A stretch of DNA of 46,627 nt from contig QHUS01000070.1 in NCBI GenBank assembly GCA_003222035.1, positions 43,574 through 90,200 on the forward strand, given 5' to 3'. Shown one piece after another: positions 27,326 through 35,141 of the stretch. Each line of letters begins with the position of its first letter. Position 1 is the first letter of the stretch. Origin of the DNA: Gemmatimonadota bacterium (GTDB taxonomy: Bacteria; Gemmatimonadota; Gemmatimonadetes; Gemmatimonadales; GWC2-71-9). The position numbers and the translations under genes were made by a program. The notes beneath the pieces were generated by a model. It did no database searches and was not told the DNA's origin. It saw only the letters and a list, made by a program, of their open reading frames with translations.

Positions 27326-28009
27326 TCACTTTCGCTGCAGCCCTGCAGCACCTTTCGTAAGCTCCCCAAGCCGCACTTTCGCCTCCCCCGCAGCACTCGT
27401 CGAGTCCAGTTTTTGGGCGATAATCCGGTACGCGGCAGTGGCCCTCGCGGTATCACCGGCCGCGAGCCATGCGCGTCCCGCGTCCGAGAGAAACTGCGCG
27501 CGAAGAAACGGATAGAGCGCCGCGTCGGCCGCCGATTCGTACGCCGCAGCAGCGTCCTTCGGCTGCACCGCGTTCTCGTATGCCGCGCCCAGCAGACTGT
27601 ACGTCTGCGCCCGGAAATACTTGTCGGCCTCAGGAGCGGCGCGTCGCAGGATGTCGATCGCTTGCTTGGTCTGGCCCTGCGCGAGCCGAACTTGCGCGAG
27701 CAGGATGCTTCCCTGCTGTGCAGCGTGGGTCCCGGAGTAGTTCTCGACCACCTGGGATAGCACACTCGCGGCTAGCGGATAGTTCTTGGAATCGAGCGCC
27801 AGTCGCCCCTGGGTGAGTTGCCGACTCGCGCTGCGCTCAGCCGTTTTTTCCGCGATGAAGTTCCAGCCAAACAGAGCCGCAGCGACCACGAGTGCAACGC
27901 CGATGTAGGCCGTCGTCCGCTTGTGGCTCCTGAACCAGCCTCCGAGCCACGAGAGCACTGTGGATTCTCCCGCGACTGCTTGCCCTGCGTTGGTCACCGT
28001 GGTTGCCAT
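27326..28009 (-). CDS. TPR-containing single-pass membrane protein (YfgM-like)
   Basis: A 227-residue protein with an N-terminal cytoplasmic tail, one membrane helix (about 34-53, TTAYIGVALVVAAALFGWNF) and an extracytoplasmic region of TPR helices (LALDSKNYPLAASVLSQVVENY, IDILRRAAPEADKYFRAQTYSLLGAAYE). This matches the layout of YfgM-type proteins that assist secretion and envelope proteins. The ATG at 28009 is clear. The gene ends 74 bases from convergent dapF. Its promoter and 5' end lie beside the tRNA hairpin. Exact partners are not visible from the sequence. Confidence 0.78.
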   Translation of the reverse strand: MATTVTNAGQAVAGESTVLSWLGGWFRSHKRTTAYIGVALVVAAALFGWNFIAEKTAERSASRQLTQGRLALDSKNYPLAASVLSQVVENYSGTHAAQQGSILLAQVRLAQGQTKQAIDILRRAAPEADKYFRAQTYSLLGAAYENAVQPKDAAAAYESAADAALYPFLRAQFLSDAGRAWLAAGDTARATAAYRIIAQKLDSTSAAGEAKVRLGELTKGAAGLQRK

Positions 28010-28048
28010 GCGCCCTCATCGGGAAGGTCGGTGAAAGGCGGTGGAGGT

Positions 28049-28092
28049 CGGTGGAGGATGGTGGAGGTTAAAGCCTCCACCGCCCTCCACCG
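28049..28092. repeat. Large imperfect hairpin of GGTGGAGG repeats
   Basis: Arms 28049-28067 and 28074-28092 pair over 19 positions with two mismatches, around a 6-base loop (TTAAAG). Each arm consists of repeated GGTGGAGG-type units. It lies between the tRNA 3' end and the TPR gene, so it may end or process the apt-tRNA transcript. No T-run follows in either direction. Confidence 0.55.
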
Positions 28093-28125
28093 TCTTCCGC
28101 CCCCCTCCAGCACCTGCTTCAGTCG

Positions 28126-28199
28126 TGCCCCTGGGGTGACTCGAACACCCGGCCAACGGTTTAGGAAACCGCTGCTCTATCCACCTGAGCTACAGGGGC
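28126..28199 (-). tRNA. tRNA-Arg (anticodon CCU)
   Basis: 74 bases fold into a standard cloverleaf. The acceptor GCCCCTG pairs with CAGGGGC, with discriminator A. The D-arm starts GCTCAGG, the anticodon loop is TTCCTAA with anticodon CCT (reads AGG), and the T-arm is GGGTG-TTCGAGT-CACCC. CCA is not encoded. It starts 29 bases after the apt stop on the same strand, so it may be processed from the same transcript. Confidence 0.97.
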
Positions 28200-28228
28200 A
28201 ATGGGCTAAGCTCTGTAATGTAGCGGGG

Positions 28229-28747
28229 TTACGCGTAGTGGAGCAAGGCCTCAACCCGCTCGTTTCGGAGCCGGTCGCGGCCCTTCAGAAACTCGAGCTC
28301 GATCAGAAATGTGAAGCCCACCACCTCTCCCCCATGTGCGCGCACCAGCTTCGCCGCCGCTTCCGCCGTCCCGCCCGTGGCCAGCACGTCGTCCACTATC
28401 AACACGTCGTCACCGTGGTTCACGGCATCGCGGTGCATTTCGAGCGCATCGGTGCCGTATTCGAGCGCGTATTCCACACGGCCTCGCGCCGCGGGGAGCT
28501 TCCCCGGCTTGCGAATGGGAACCAGGCCCGCGTCGAGCAGCAGCGCGATGGGAGCGCCCAGCAGGAAGCCGCGCGACTCGATCGAGACGACGCGTCGAAC
28601 CCCGGATTCGCGAAACGGCGCCGCCATCAGCTCGATCGCCCGCCGGAAGCGCGCCGGATCGAGCAATAGCGGCGTAATGTCCTTGAACACGATCCCCGGT
28701 TTCGGGAAATCGGGGACATCACGTATTGCATGATAGAGGTCCTGCAC
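28229..28747 (-). CDS. apt: Adenine phosphoribosyltransferase
   Basis: Apt salvages adenine with PRPP to AMP. The futalosine pathway has adenine-releasing variants, but the link here is only possible. The product has DFPKPGIVFKDITPLL, ESRGFLLG, KPGKLP and the PRPP-binding VLIVDDVLATGGTA. GTG at 28747 is chosen because GAGGG lies at good spacing upstream, giving 172 residues. A TTG at 28759, one base from the acylphosphatase stop, would add four. It is the last protein gene of the 11-gene minus-strand operon, before tRNA-Arg. Confidence 0.93.
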   Translation of the reverse strand: MQDLYHAIRDVPDFPKPGIVFKDITPLLLDPARFRRAIELMAAPFRESGVRRVVSIESRGFLLGAPIALLLDAGLVPIRKPGKLPAARGRVEYALEYGTDALEMHRDAVNHGDDVLIVDDVLATGGTAEAAAKLVRAHGGEVVGFTFLIELEFLKGRDRLRNERVEALLHYA

Positions 28748-28759
28748 GCGAGCCCTCAA

Positions 28760-29032
28760 CTATTTGATGTCGAAGCCGTTCGGGATCGTCAGCTCATGTG
28801 GAATCTGCGATTTTTCCACACGCTCGACACGCGCCGCCGGTGGACCCTGCTGAAGCAAACTCTCGAGCTCGGCCAGCGCCGGCTCGGGGCCGGCGACCAC
28901 GACCTCAACGGCCCCATCGCGCAAGTTTCGGGCGTAGCCACGCAGTCCCAGCGCTGTTGCCCGACCCCAGACCCACCACCGGAACCCCACTCCCTGCACC
29001 CGACCGTGGACCAGGAACCGCGCCGAAGTCAC
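28760..29032 (-). CDS. acyP: Acylphosphatase
   Basis: A 90-residue enzyme that hydrolyses acyl phosphates such as carbamoyl or acetyl phosphate. It has the signature FLVHGRVQGVGFRWW with the substrate-binding Arg and GYARNLRDGAVEVVV with the catalytic Asn. The GTG at 29032 is two bases from the upstream DedA stop. Longer open reading upstream in this frame is a shadow of DedA. Family role in the cell is not well settled. Confidence 0.9.
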   Translation of the reverse strand: MTSARFLVHGRVQGVGFRWWVWGRATALGLRGYARNLRDGAVEVVVAGPEPALAELESLLQQGPPAARVERVEKSQIPHELTIPNGFDIK

Positions 29033-29034
29033 GC

Positions 29035-29712
29035 CTACCCCCTCCCCCCTCCCCCTCCCCCTACCCCTTGTCGGTCCTGCGCCGCGCGCCGGCGATGCCA
29101 CCAGACGTAGACCGCCGTGATTGCCGCGAGCACCGGCAGGGCCACGAGTAGCGCCCGTCCGGTGTAACGCTGTGCCTCCTGGTTCAGCACTTCGAGGATC
29201 ACTTCCTCCCGGCTGCCGATGAACCATCCGATCCACGTGAGAATGGTGCACCACACCAGTGCCCCCAGGCCGGTGAACGCGACGAAGCGGCCGAGATGCA
29301 TCCGGGCGACCCCGGCCGGAATCGAGATCAAGTGCCGCACGACCGGCAGCATGCGCCCGAGAAACGTGCTGATCTCGCCGTGCACCGCGAAATAGCGCTC
29401 CGAGCGATCGAGCGCCCGTTCGGTCACGAGAACGTACTTGCCGAGCCGCAGGAAGAACGCGCGACCGAGCCAGTGTGCCAGCCCGTAGTTCGCCAGGGAA
29501 CCGAGAATGCTCCCCAGCACGCCGCAGAGCACCGCGACGACGGCATTCATCTCGCCCTTGGCCGCGAGGTAGCCGGCGGGGGGCATGACGAGCTCGCTCG
29601 GGAGGGGCAGGATCGACGATTCGACGGCCATGAGGACGACGATGCCGGGATATCCCGCTCCCCGGAACAGATCCAGCAACCACGCGATGAACGACTCAAG
29701 CATCGAATCCAT
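29035..29712 (-). CDS. DedA/VTT-domain inner-membrane protein (copy 2)
   Basis: A second DedA-family protein (225 residues), closer to the standard DedA type than the one at 3984. Motifs are ESSILPLPSELVMPPAGYLA with the conserved E near the first helix, HGEISTFLGRMLPVVRHLISIPAGVARM (GR-x-LP-x-VR motif) and a last membrane helix. ATG at 29712 has GGAG just upstream and overlaps pcm by 17 bases. The C-terminal tail GVGGGGGGRG is coded by a (C5T)n tract (29038-29067 on the plus strand) and looks like a late addition. Role: membrane lipid or undecaprenyl-phosphate homeostasis by family. Confidence 0.9.
   Translation of the reverse strand: MDSMLESFIAWLLDLFRGAGYPGIVVLMAVESSILPLPSELVMPPAGYLAAKGEMNAVVAVLCGVLGSILGSLANYGLAHWLGRAFFLRLGKYVLVTERALDRSERYFAVHGEISTFLGRMLPVVRHLISIPAGVARMHLGRFVAFTGLGALVWCTILTWIGWFIGSREEVILEVLNQEAQRYTGRALLVALPVLAAITAVYVWWHRRRAAQDRQGVGGGGGGRG
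29038..29067 (-). repeat. G-run tract at the end of dedA copy 2
   Basis: The minus (coding) strand reads G-runs of 4, 5, 5, 6 and 5 bases separated by TA or A, a strong G-quadruplex pattern. It ends five bases before the acylphosphatase GTG, so in the mRNA it would lie directly before that start. Confidence 0.6.
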
Positions 29713-30376
29713 GCTCTCCGAGCAAGGGGACGAACCGCGCGGTGCCGAGAGGGGTGTGACGCACCTCCAGCGGGGAGCCAGGGCCTACGCGCTCGACCAA
29801 GGTCAGGGTCTGCGAGCCGCGCGCCCCCAGCGGGATCAGGAGGCGGCCGTGGGCGACGAGCTGCTCGACCAGCGGCGGCGGTACCTCCGGCCCGCCGGCC
29901 GTGACCAATATCGCGTCGTACGGCGCGTACGCACTCCATCCCAGCGTGCCGTCGCCCAACAGCACCGAGACGTTGGTAACGCCGGCCTCGCGCAGCGCCC
30001 GCTGCGCCGCGAGCGCGAGAGCCTCCACGCGCTCGACGGAGAAGACGGTGTCGGCCATGGCCCCGAGTAGCGCGGCCTGGTAGCCCGAGCCGGTGCCGAT
30101 CTCGAGCACCCGCTCCTTCCCCTTGAGCTCCAGGGCTTCGAGATAGCGAGCCTGGGTGAACGGTTGTGAGATCGTCTGACCGTTGCCGATCGGCAAGGCC
30201 GCGTCCTCGTAGGCCCGGTGTCGCACCGCCGGCGGCACGAACAGATGACGGGGCGTCTCGGCGAACGCCTTGAGAACGGCGAGGTCGCGAATCCCGGACG
30301 CCCGCAGGCCCTCGACCAGCCGGGCTCGGTATCCCCCAAACGTGTCCGGCGATCCGGTCAGTCGCCGGGGAGCCAC
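29696..30376 (-). CDS. pcm: Protein-L-isoaspartate O-methyltransferase
   Basis: Pcm repairs isoaspartyl residues in aged proteins using SAM. The 226-residue product contains LFVPPAVRHRAYEDAALPIGNGQTISQP, the SAM motif VLEIGTGSGYQAALL and NVSVLLGDGTLGWSAYAPYDAILVTAGG. The GTG at 30376 is used. A CTG at 30361 overlapping the surE stop is the alternative (5 residues shorter). pcm next to surE is a common pair in bacteria. It overlaps DedA copy 2 by 17 bases. Confidence 0.92.
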   Translation of the reverse strand: MAPRRLTGSPDTFGGYRARLVEGLRASGIRDLAVLKAFAETPRHLFVPPAVRHRAYEDAALPIGNGQTISQPFTQARYLEALELKGKERVLEIGTGSGYQAALLGAMADTVFSVERVEALALAAQRALREAGVTNVSVLLGDGTLGWSAYAPYDAILVTAGGPEVPPPLVEQLVAHGRLLIPLGARGSQTLTLVERVGPGSPLEVRHTPLGTARFVPLLGEHGFDA

Positions 30377-31107
30377 TGCCGCACGACCTCGATCAGCCCG
30401 TAGTTGGTCATATCCATGTGGAGTGGCGTGACCGAGATATATCCGTCGCTGGTCGCACGGAAGTCGGAATCTGCATCGCCGCTCCACGTGATGCGACCGC
30501 CCCCGATCCAGTAAATCTCCTTGCCCCACGGATCTTTCATGAGGGCGATTTCCTCACTGAACACGCGGCTTCCGAGGTGCGTCACCTTCGCGCCTTTCAC
30601 CTGATCCCCAGGGAGGGCCGGAAGGTTGATGTTCAGCAGCGTCTCCTTGGGGAAGTCTTTGACCTCCAGGATCCGTTGGAGCAGCGAGCGGAGCCCGCTC
30701 TTGTGGGACTCGAGCACGTCGAGGTCCGAGCCCGCGTACGAGACGGCGATACTCGGAACGCCGGCCACGAGCCCTTCCATGGCCGCTGCGACGGTGCCCG
30801 AGTAGAACACATCCTCGCCCATGTTCTGGCCGTGGTTGATGCCGGAGACCACGAAGTCCGGCTTCTGCGGCATCAACATCCCGATCGCGAGCAGCACGCA
30901 GTCGGTCGGCGTGCCGTCGACCTGGAACGCGCCGTCGGGACGGCGGGTGGCGTGGAGCGGACGGTGGAGGGTGAGCGAGTGCGACGTGCCGCTCTGTTCT
31001 CGGTCTGGCGCCACTACGGTCACCTGCCCGATGGCCGCGCAGACCTCCCCCAGCACGGCCAGGCCCCGGGCGAGAATGCCGTCGTCGTTCGAGATCAGGA
31101 TGTTCAT
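30358..31107 (-). CDS. surE: 5'/3'-nucleotidase SurE
   Basis: SurE is a metal-dependent nucleotidase/polyphosphatase for stationary-phase survival. The 249-residue protein opens MNILISNDDGILARGL with the metal-binding Asp pair, and has the active-site region VVSGINHGQNMGEDVFYSGTVAAAMEG. The ATG overlaps the upstream GT2 stop (ATGA). It pairs with pcm. Confidence 0.95.
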   Translation of the reverse strand: MNILISNDDGILARGLAVLGEVCAAIGQVTVVAPDREQSGTSHSLTLHRPLHATRRPDGAFQVDGTPTDCVLLAIGMLMPQKPDFVVSGINHGQNMGEDVFYSGTVAAAMEGLVAGVPSIAVSYAGSDLDVLESHKSGLRSLLQRILEVKDFPKETLLNINLPALPGDQVKGAKVTHLGSRVFSEEIALMKDPWGKEIYWIGGGRITWSGDADSDFRATSDGYISVTPLHMDMTNYGLIEVVRQWLPGD

Positions 31108-31805
31108 CGCGCTCCGAAGATGATCTTCCCGCCGTATCGCGTGAAGACACGGGCCTGCCGCCAGGTATCGGTCCAGGGGCGAAAGTGGCTGGGCGGCCCG
31201 CCGTACACCGTCGGTACGCGCACGAAGGTCATCGTGAACCCCTGCGTGAGGGCGGCCAGCAGGAACGCCGTCTCGAAGTCGTAGCCCCGCTCCCGCGGCT
31301 GGATCGCTTCTGCAACGCGCCGCGAGAGCGCCCGAAAGCCCGTCTGGGCGTCCGGGACGGCCACTCCCCCGATGCGCGAGGCGAGCGTAGCGGACAGCCA
31401 GTTGGTACAACGCCGCCCCAACGGCATGGCTGGACTGCGCTCCCGCACGCCGAGAACCAGATCGGCGACGCCGCGCGACGCGGGGGCCGCAACGCGGCCG
31501 ATGGCTTCGGGCGGGTGCTGGCCGTCGCCGTCCAGCGTGACGATGACGTCGGCCCCGTCTTCGAGAGCGGCCGCAATGCCCGTCGCGAGCGCTGCTCCCT
31601 TGCCTCGATTCTCCGGATGCACGAGCACCCTCGCCCTTGTCCCCCGCCCCTCGTCCCCCGTCCCATCCGTCGAGCCGTCGTCTACAACGTAAACGGTTGC
31701 GCCGGAAACGGCGCGATACGTCCGGGCGAGGACTTCGGCGATGGTGGTGGCGGCCTGATAGGCGGGGATCACGACCGCGAGGGCGCGGTCAGCGCGCCCC
31801 GGCAT
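31104..31805 (-). CDS. GT2 glycosyltransferase (DPM-like)
   Basis: A 233-residue soluble family 2 glycosyltransferase. Motifs are VVIPAYQAATTIAEVL, VVDDGSTDGT, VTLDGDGQHPPE with the DxD motif, and TGFRALSRRVAEAI. It probably uses a polyprenyl phosphate or nucleotide-sugar acceptor. A GC-rich tandem repeat (31632-31664 region) encodes DEGRGTRARVLV between the first two motifs, where relatives show ordinary sequence. ATG 31805 overlaps the MerR gene by 17 bases. Confidence 0.85.
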   Translation of the reverse strand: MPGRADRALAVVIPAYQAATTIAEVLARTYRAVSGATVYVVDDGSTDGTGDEGRGTRARVLVHPENRGKGAALATGIAAALEDGADVIVTLDGDGQHPPEAIGRVAAPASRGVADLVLGVRERSPAMPLGRRCTNWLSATLASRIGGVAVPDAQTGFRALSRRVAEAIQPRERGYDFETAFLLAALTQGFTMTFVRVPTVYGGPPSHFRPWTDTWRQARVFTRYGGKIIFGAR

Positions 31806-32166
31806 TGGGCGACGCGGTCCCTTCGAGCAGGGCGAGAATCGACTTGAGCTCGGCGCGCAGGTCTTTCACCGTCTGGGTGGCGAGCGCGCGGCGCGCTTCC
31901 GGCTTGAGCTCGCCGCTGCGCCGGTATTGCTCGATCTTCTGACGCGCCCCCTCGATCGTGTACTTCTCCGTGTAGAGGAGGTGCTTCACCAGCATGATCA
32001 GCTCGATCTCGCGCCGCTGATAGACGCGATTCCCCGACCGGTTCTTCGCGGGGTTCAAGAAGCGGAACTGACTCTCCCAGTACCGGAGCACGTGAGGCTT
32101 GAGGTCGGTCAGCTGACACACCTCGCCGATCGAGAAGAACTCCTGGACCGGGTGGGGGGCGCTCAT
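31789..32166 (-). CDS. MerR-family transcriptional regulator
   Basis: A 125-residue regulator with an N-terminal winged HTH of the MerR/MlrA type: FFSIGEVCQLTDLKPHVLRYWE, then GNRVYQRREIELIMLVKHLL and the dimerisation helix TIEGARQKIEQYRR. No metal-binding Cys pattern or effector domain follows, so it is not a mercury sensor. It lies within the housekeeping operon, overlapping gpsA (ATGA) and the GT2. The target is unknown and could include its own operon. Confidence 0.88.
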   Translation of the reverse strand: MSAPHPVQEFFSIGEVCQLTDLKPHVLRYWESQFRFLNPAKNRSGNRVYQRREIELIMLVKHLLYTEKYTIEGARQKIEQYRRSGELKPEARRALATQTVKDLRAELKSILALLEGTASPNAGAR

Positions 32167-33173
32167 CGCCAGTGCTCCGGCTTGAGCTCACGCTCCATCA
32201 AGTCCGCCACGGCCTGCGCCGGCGCTTTCCGATCGAACAGCACCGCCGCCACCTCCCGCGCGATCGGGAGCTCCACGGCGTGCCGCACCGCCAGCGCCAC
32301 GGCGGAGCGGGCCGTGTTGACGCCTTCGACGACCGCCGCGCGACCCGCGAGCGCCTGCTCGAGTGGCTTCCCTTCGCCGAGCTCGATCCCGAGCTGGTGA
32401 TTCCGCGACTGGGGCCCTGTCGCCGTGAGGATCAAGTCCCCCATCCCGGCGAGGCCCGCGAACGTCGCGGGCTCCGCGCCGAGGGCCACACCCAGGCGCG
32501 TGATCTCGGCGAGCCCGCGTGTGATCAGGGCCGCGCGGGTGTTGTGCCCCATCCCCAAGCCCTCGAGCATCCCGGCCGCGAGCGCGATCACGTTTTTCAG
32601 GGCCCCCGCGAGCTCCACCCCCAGCACGTCCGTCGCGGAGTACACGCGGAAGTACCCCGTCGAGAACACCTGCTGCACCCGCTGCGCCACGGCATGGTCC
32701 CGCGCGGCCGCCACGACGGCCGTCGGTTGCCGCGCGTACACTTCGCGCGCGAACGACGGGCCCGACAGCACCGCGATCGGCGTGTCCTTCGGGAGCACAT
32801 CCCTCAGCACGCACGATGGCGTGGTCAGGCCCTCGGGGTCGAGGCCCTTGGAGACGCTCACGACGAGCGGCCGGGCGCGACCGAACCCCTGCCCCGCGTG
32901 CGCCATTACGTCGCGCACCGCGTGCGAGGGGGCCGCCGAGACGAGCACGTCGGCGCCCCGCACTGCCGCGGCCAGATCGCCCTGCCCGGCGACTCCGGAA
33001 GCGAGCGGGGCATCGGGAAGGAACGTGTGATTCACATGCTCCCGGTTCACGCTCTCGATCACCTCGGGCTCGCGCGCCCACAGGGTCACACCAGCGAACT
33101 CGCCCTTGCGCGCGAGCAGGTCCGCGAGCGCGGTGCCCCAAGCGCCGCCACCGATCACCGCGATGCGTGTCAA
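32163..33173 (-). CDS. gpsA: Glycerol-3-phosphate dehydrogenase [NAD(P)+]
   Basis: GpsA makes sn-glycerol-3-phosphate for phospholipid synthesis. The 336-residue product has the Rossmann motif IAVIGGGAWGTALA, SKGLDPEGL, SGPSFAREV, the catalytic Lys region LKNVIALAAGMLEGLGMGHNTRAALITRGLAEI, and GMGDLILTATG. TTG at 33173 is preceded by GGAAGG at good spacing. plsY lies 22 bases upstream, so two consecutive steps of lipid synthesis are adjacent. Confidence 0.96.
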   Translation of the reverse strand: MTRIAVIGGGAWGTALADLLARKGEFAGVTLWAREPEVIESVNREHVNHTFLPDAPLASGVAGQGDLAAAVRGADVLVSAAPSHAVRDVMAHAGQGFGRARPLVVSVSKGLDPEGLTTPSCVLRDVLPKDTPIAVLSGPSFAREVYARQPTAVVAAARDHAVAQRVQQVFSTGYFRVYSATDVLGVELAGALKNVIALAAGMLEGLGMGHNTRAALITRGLAEITRLGVALGAEPATFAGLAGMGDLILTATGPQSRNHQLGIELGEGKPLEQALAGRAAVVEGVNTARSAVALAVRHAVELPIAREVAAVLFDRKAPAQAVADLMERELKPEHWR

Positions 33174-33195
33174 GCCGCCTTCCGCGTTTGCTTCG

Positions 33196-33813
33196 TCACA
33201 CCGTCACCCCTTTGCGGGTCCGGAACCGGTTCTCCGTCCCGTCCCTGAGTCGTCGAATGTTCGCCCGGTGCGCGTAGACGATCAGCAGCGCCAGGATCAC
33301 GCTCGCGCAGAGCGTGTACGGTTGCCGAGGGACGGTGAGCCGTACCCAGAGGGGGAACGGAACGGCCGCCGCCAGCGACGCGACCGACACGTACCCCGAG
33401 AGCCACAAGGTCGCGGTCCACACGAGCATGGAGAGCACGATCGCCAGCGGGGCCAACGCGAGAAACATGCCCGCCGCGGTCGCCACGCCCTTACCGCCCT
33501 TGAAGCGCACGTAGGGCGAATACATGTGGCCCAGGACGGCCGCCAGCCCCAGGGCGACCATGAACCACCCCGGCCCGTTGGACCAGGGGCCGAGGATGGC
33601 GACCGGAACGATGCCCTTGGCCATGTCGATCAGGGCGACCGGCACGGCGTAGCGCCATCCCAGCACCCGATACACGTTCGTCGCGCCCAGGTTTTTCGAG
33701 CCGTGCTCCCGCAGGTCGATCCCTCGGCCGAGCTTGCCGGCGAGGTAGCTCGTCGGCGTCGCGCCGATGAGATACGCCAGCAGGAGCATGACCGTCAGCC
33801 CGGTGTCGTTCAC
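33196..33813 (-). CDS. plsY: Acyl-phosphate:glycerol-3-phosphate acyltransferase PlsY
   Basis: PlsY acylates glycerol-3-phosphate with acyl phosphate at the inner membrane. The 205-residue multi-pass protein has GATPTSYLAGKLGRGIDLREHGSKNLGATNVYRVLG (active-site motif 1) and FKGGKGVATAAG (motif 2). GTG at 33813 overlaps the der stop (GTGA). The longer open reading further upstream is not needed. The plsY-gpsA order is conserved in many bacteria. Confidence 0.94.
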   Translation of the reverse strand: MNDTGLTVMLLLAYLIGATPTSYLAGKLGRGIDLREHGSKNLGATNVYRVLGWRYAVPVALIDMAKGIVPVAILGPWSNGPGWFMVALGLAAVLGHMYSPYVRFKGGKGVATAAGMFLALAPLAIVLSMLVWTATLWLSGYVSVASLAAAVPFPLWVRLTVPRQPYTLCASVILALLIVYAHRANIRRLRDGTENRFRTRKGVTV

Positions 33814-35141
33814 CGGCGGGCCTTCTCCCGCTTGCGACGAAGCTTGAGGTTCACGGGGGAGCCCGTGAACTGCCACGCGTCGCGGAAGCCGTTCACGAGG
33901 TAGCGCGCGTACGACTCCGGGATCGCCTCCGGGCGGTTCGACACGATGGCGAAGCGGGGTGGCGCGGTCCCGATCTGCGAGGCATAGAGCAAGCGCACGG
34001 ACTCGCCCACGGGCTGGGGGGGCTGCTGGCGATCCACCAGCTTCTCGAGCACGCGGTTGACCTCGGCCGTCGGCACGCGCTTCTGGCGCTCCTCCGCGAC
34101 CTCCTGGATGAGGTCGAGGAGCCGGGGGACGCGCTGCCCGGTCTTTGCCGACACGTAGAGAAATGGGATGAACGCCAGGAAGGGAGCCCGGTCCACGAGC
34201 TCACGCTCGCCGCGCACCGCGGTGTTCGAGTCCTTCTCCTCGATCAGATCCCACTTGTTCACCGCGACGATGAGAGCGGTGCCGCGCTCCCAGGCGTCGT
34301 TGGCGATCTTCAGGTCCTGCACGTGCATCCCGTCCTTTGCATCCACCACGAGCACGCACACCTCGGCGCGCTCCATGGCGCGCGAAGTCCGGAGCGTCGA
34401 GTAGAACTCGATGTCGTCCGCGACCTTGCTGCGTTTGCGCAGCCCCGCGGTATCGACAAACACGAACGTTCGGTCGTTCCAGCGGAGGGGCGTGTCGATG
34501 GCGTCTCGTGTCGTGCCGGGCTCGTCCGTCACCACCAGCCGCTCCGTTCCCAGCAGCCGGTTCACGAGGCTCGACTTTCCGACGTTAGGCCGGCCCACCA
34601 CCGCGACGCGGATGGCGTTTTCCTCGTCGGCGGGCGCAACCGCCGGCAGGAGCGCCACAATGCGGTCCAGCAGGTCCCCCGAGCTCGTCCCGATGGCGGC
34701 GGAGACGGGGAACGGGTCCCCCAGCCCGAGCTCGTAGAACGCCAAGTGGCGCACGTCGTCGGGCAACCGGTCGGCCTTGTTCGCGACCAGCACCACAGGA
34801 CGCCCGGCCTTCCGGAGGTACGAGGCGACCTCCGCGTCCGCCGGATGCACACCGGCTTCCACGTCCACAACGAACAGTACGACATCGCTCTCCGCCACGG
34901 CCATTTCGACCTGGGTGCGGATCGCGCGGTTGAGGGCGTCCTCGGCGCCGAGTACCATGCCACCCGTATCCACCAACCAGAACCGTCGTCCATTCCACTC
35001 CGCCGCGCCGAAGTGGCGATCGCGGGTGACACCCGGCTGGGCGTCAACGATCGCGTCCCGGCGGCCGATCAGTCGATTAAAGAGGGTCGATTTGCCGACG
35101 TTGGGGCGGCCGATGATGGCAACGGTGGGGGCCCCGCTCAT
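33810..35141 (-). CDS. der: Ribosome biogenesis GTPase Der (EngA)
   Basis: Der has two GTPase domains in tandem and assists 50S subunit assembly. The 443-residue product shows G1 GRPNVGKST and G3 DTGG in the first domain, a linker (LPAVAPADEEN), then G1 GRPNVGKSS, DTAG and NKWD in the second, and a C-terminal KH-like domain ending NLKLRRKREKARR. The ATG overlaps the DUF512 stop (ATGA). The der-plsY-gpsA order with a DUF512 neighbour is known from other phyla. Confidence 0.97.
   Translation of the reverse strand: MSGAPTVAIIGRPNVGKSTLFNRLIGRRDAIVDAQPGVTRDRHFGAAEWNGRRFWLVDTGGMVLGAEDALNRAIRTQVEMAVAESDVVLFVVDVEAGVHPADAEVASYLRKAGRPVVLVANKADRLPDDVRHLAFYELGLGDPFPVSAAIGTSSGDLLDRIVALLPAVAPADEENAIRVAVVGRPNVGKSSLVNRLLGTERLVVTDEPGTTRDAIDTPLRWNDRTFVFVDTAGLRKRSKVADDIEFYSTLRTSRAMERAEVCVLVVDAKDGMHVQDLKIANDAWERGTALIVAVNKWDLIEEKDSNTAVRGERELVDRAPFLAFIPFLYVSAKTGQRVPRLLDLIQEVAEERQKRVPTAEVNRVLEKLVDRQQPPQPVGESVRLLYASQIGTAPPRFAIVSNRPEAIPESYARYLVNGFRDAWQFTGSPVNLKLRRKREKARR

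Noticed and set aside
30358..30376. CTG start for pcm at 30361
   Set aside because: A GTG 15 bases upstream in the same frame gives a normal N-terminus, so CTG is not required.
31789..32166. Mercury or metal sensor
   Set aside because: No conserved metal-ligand cysteines follow the HTH. The context is housekeeping.
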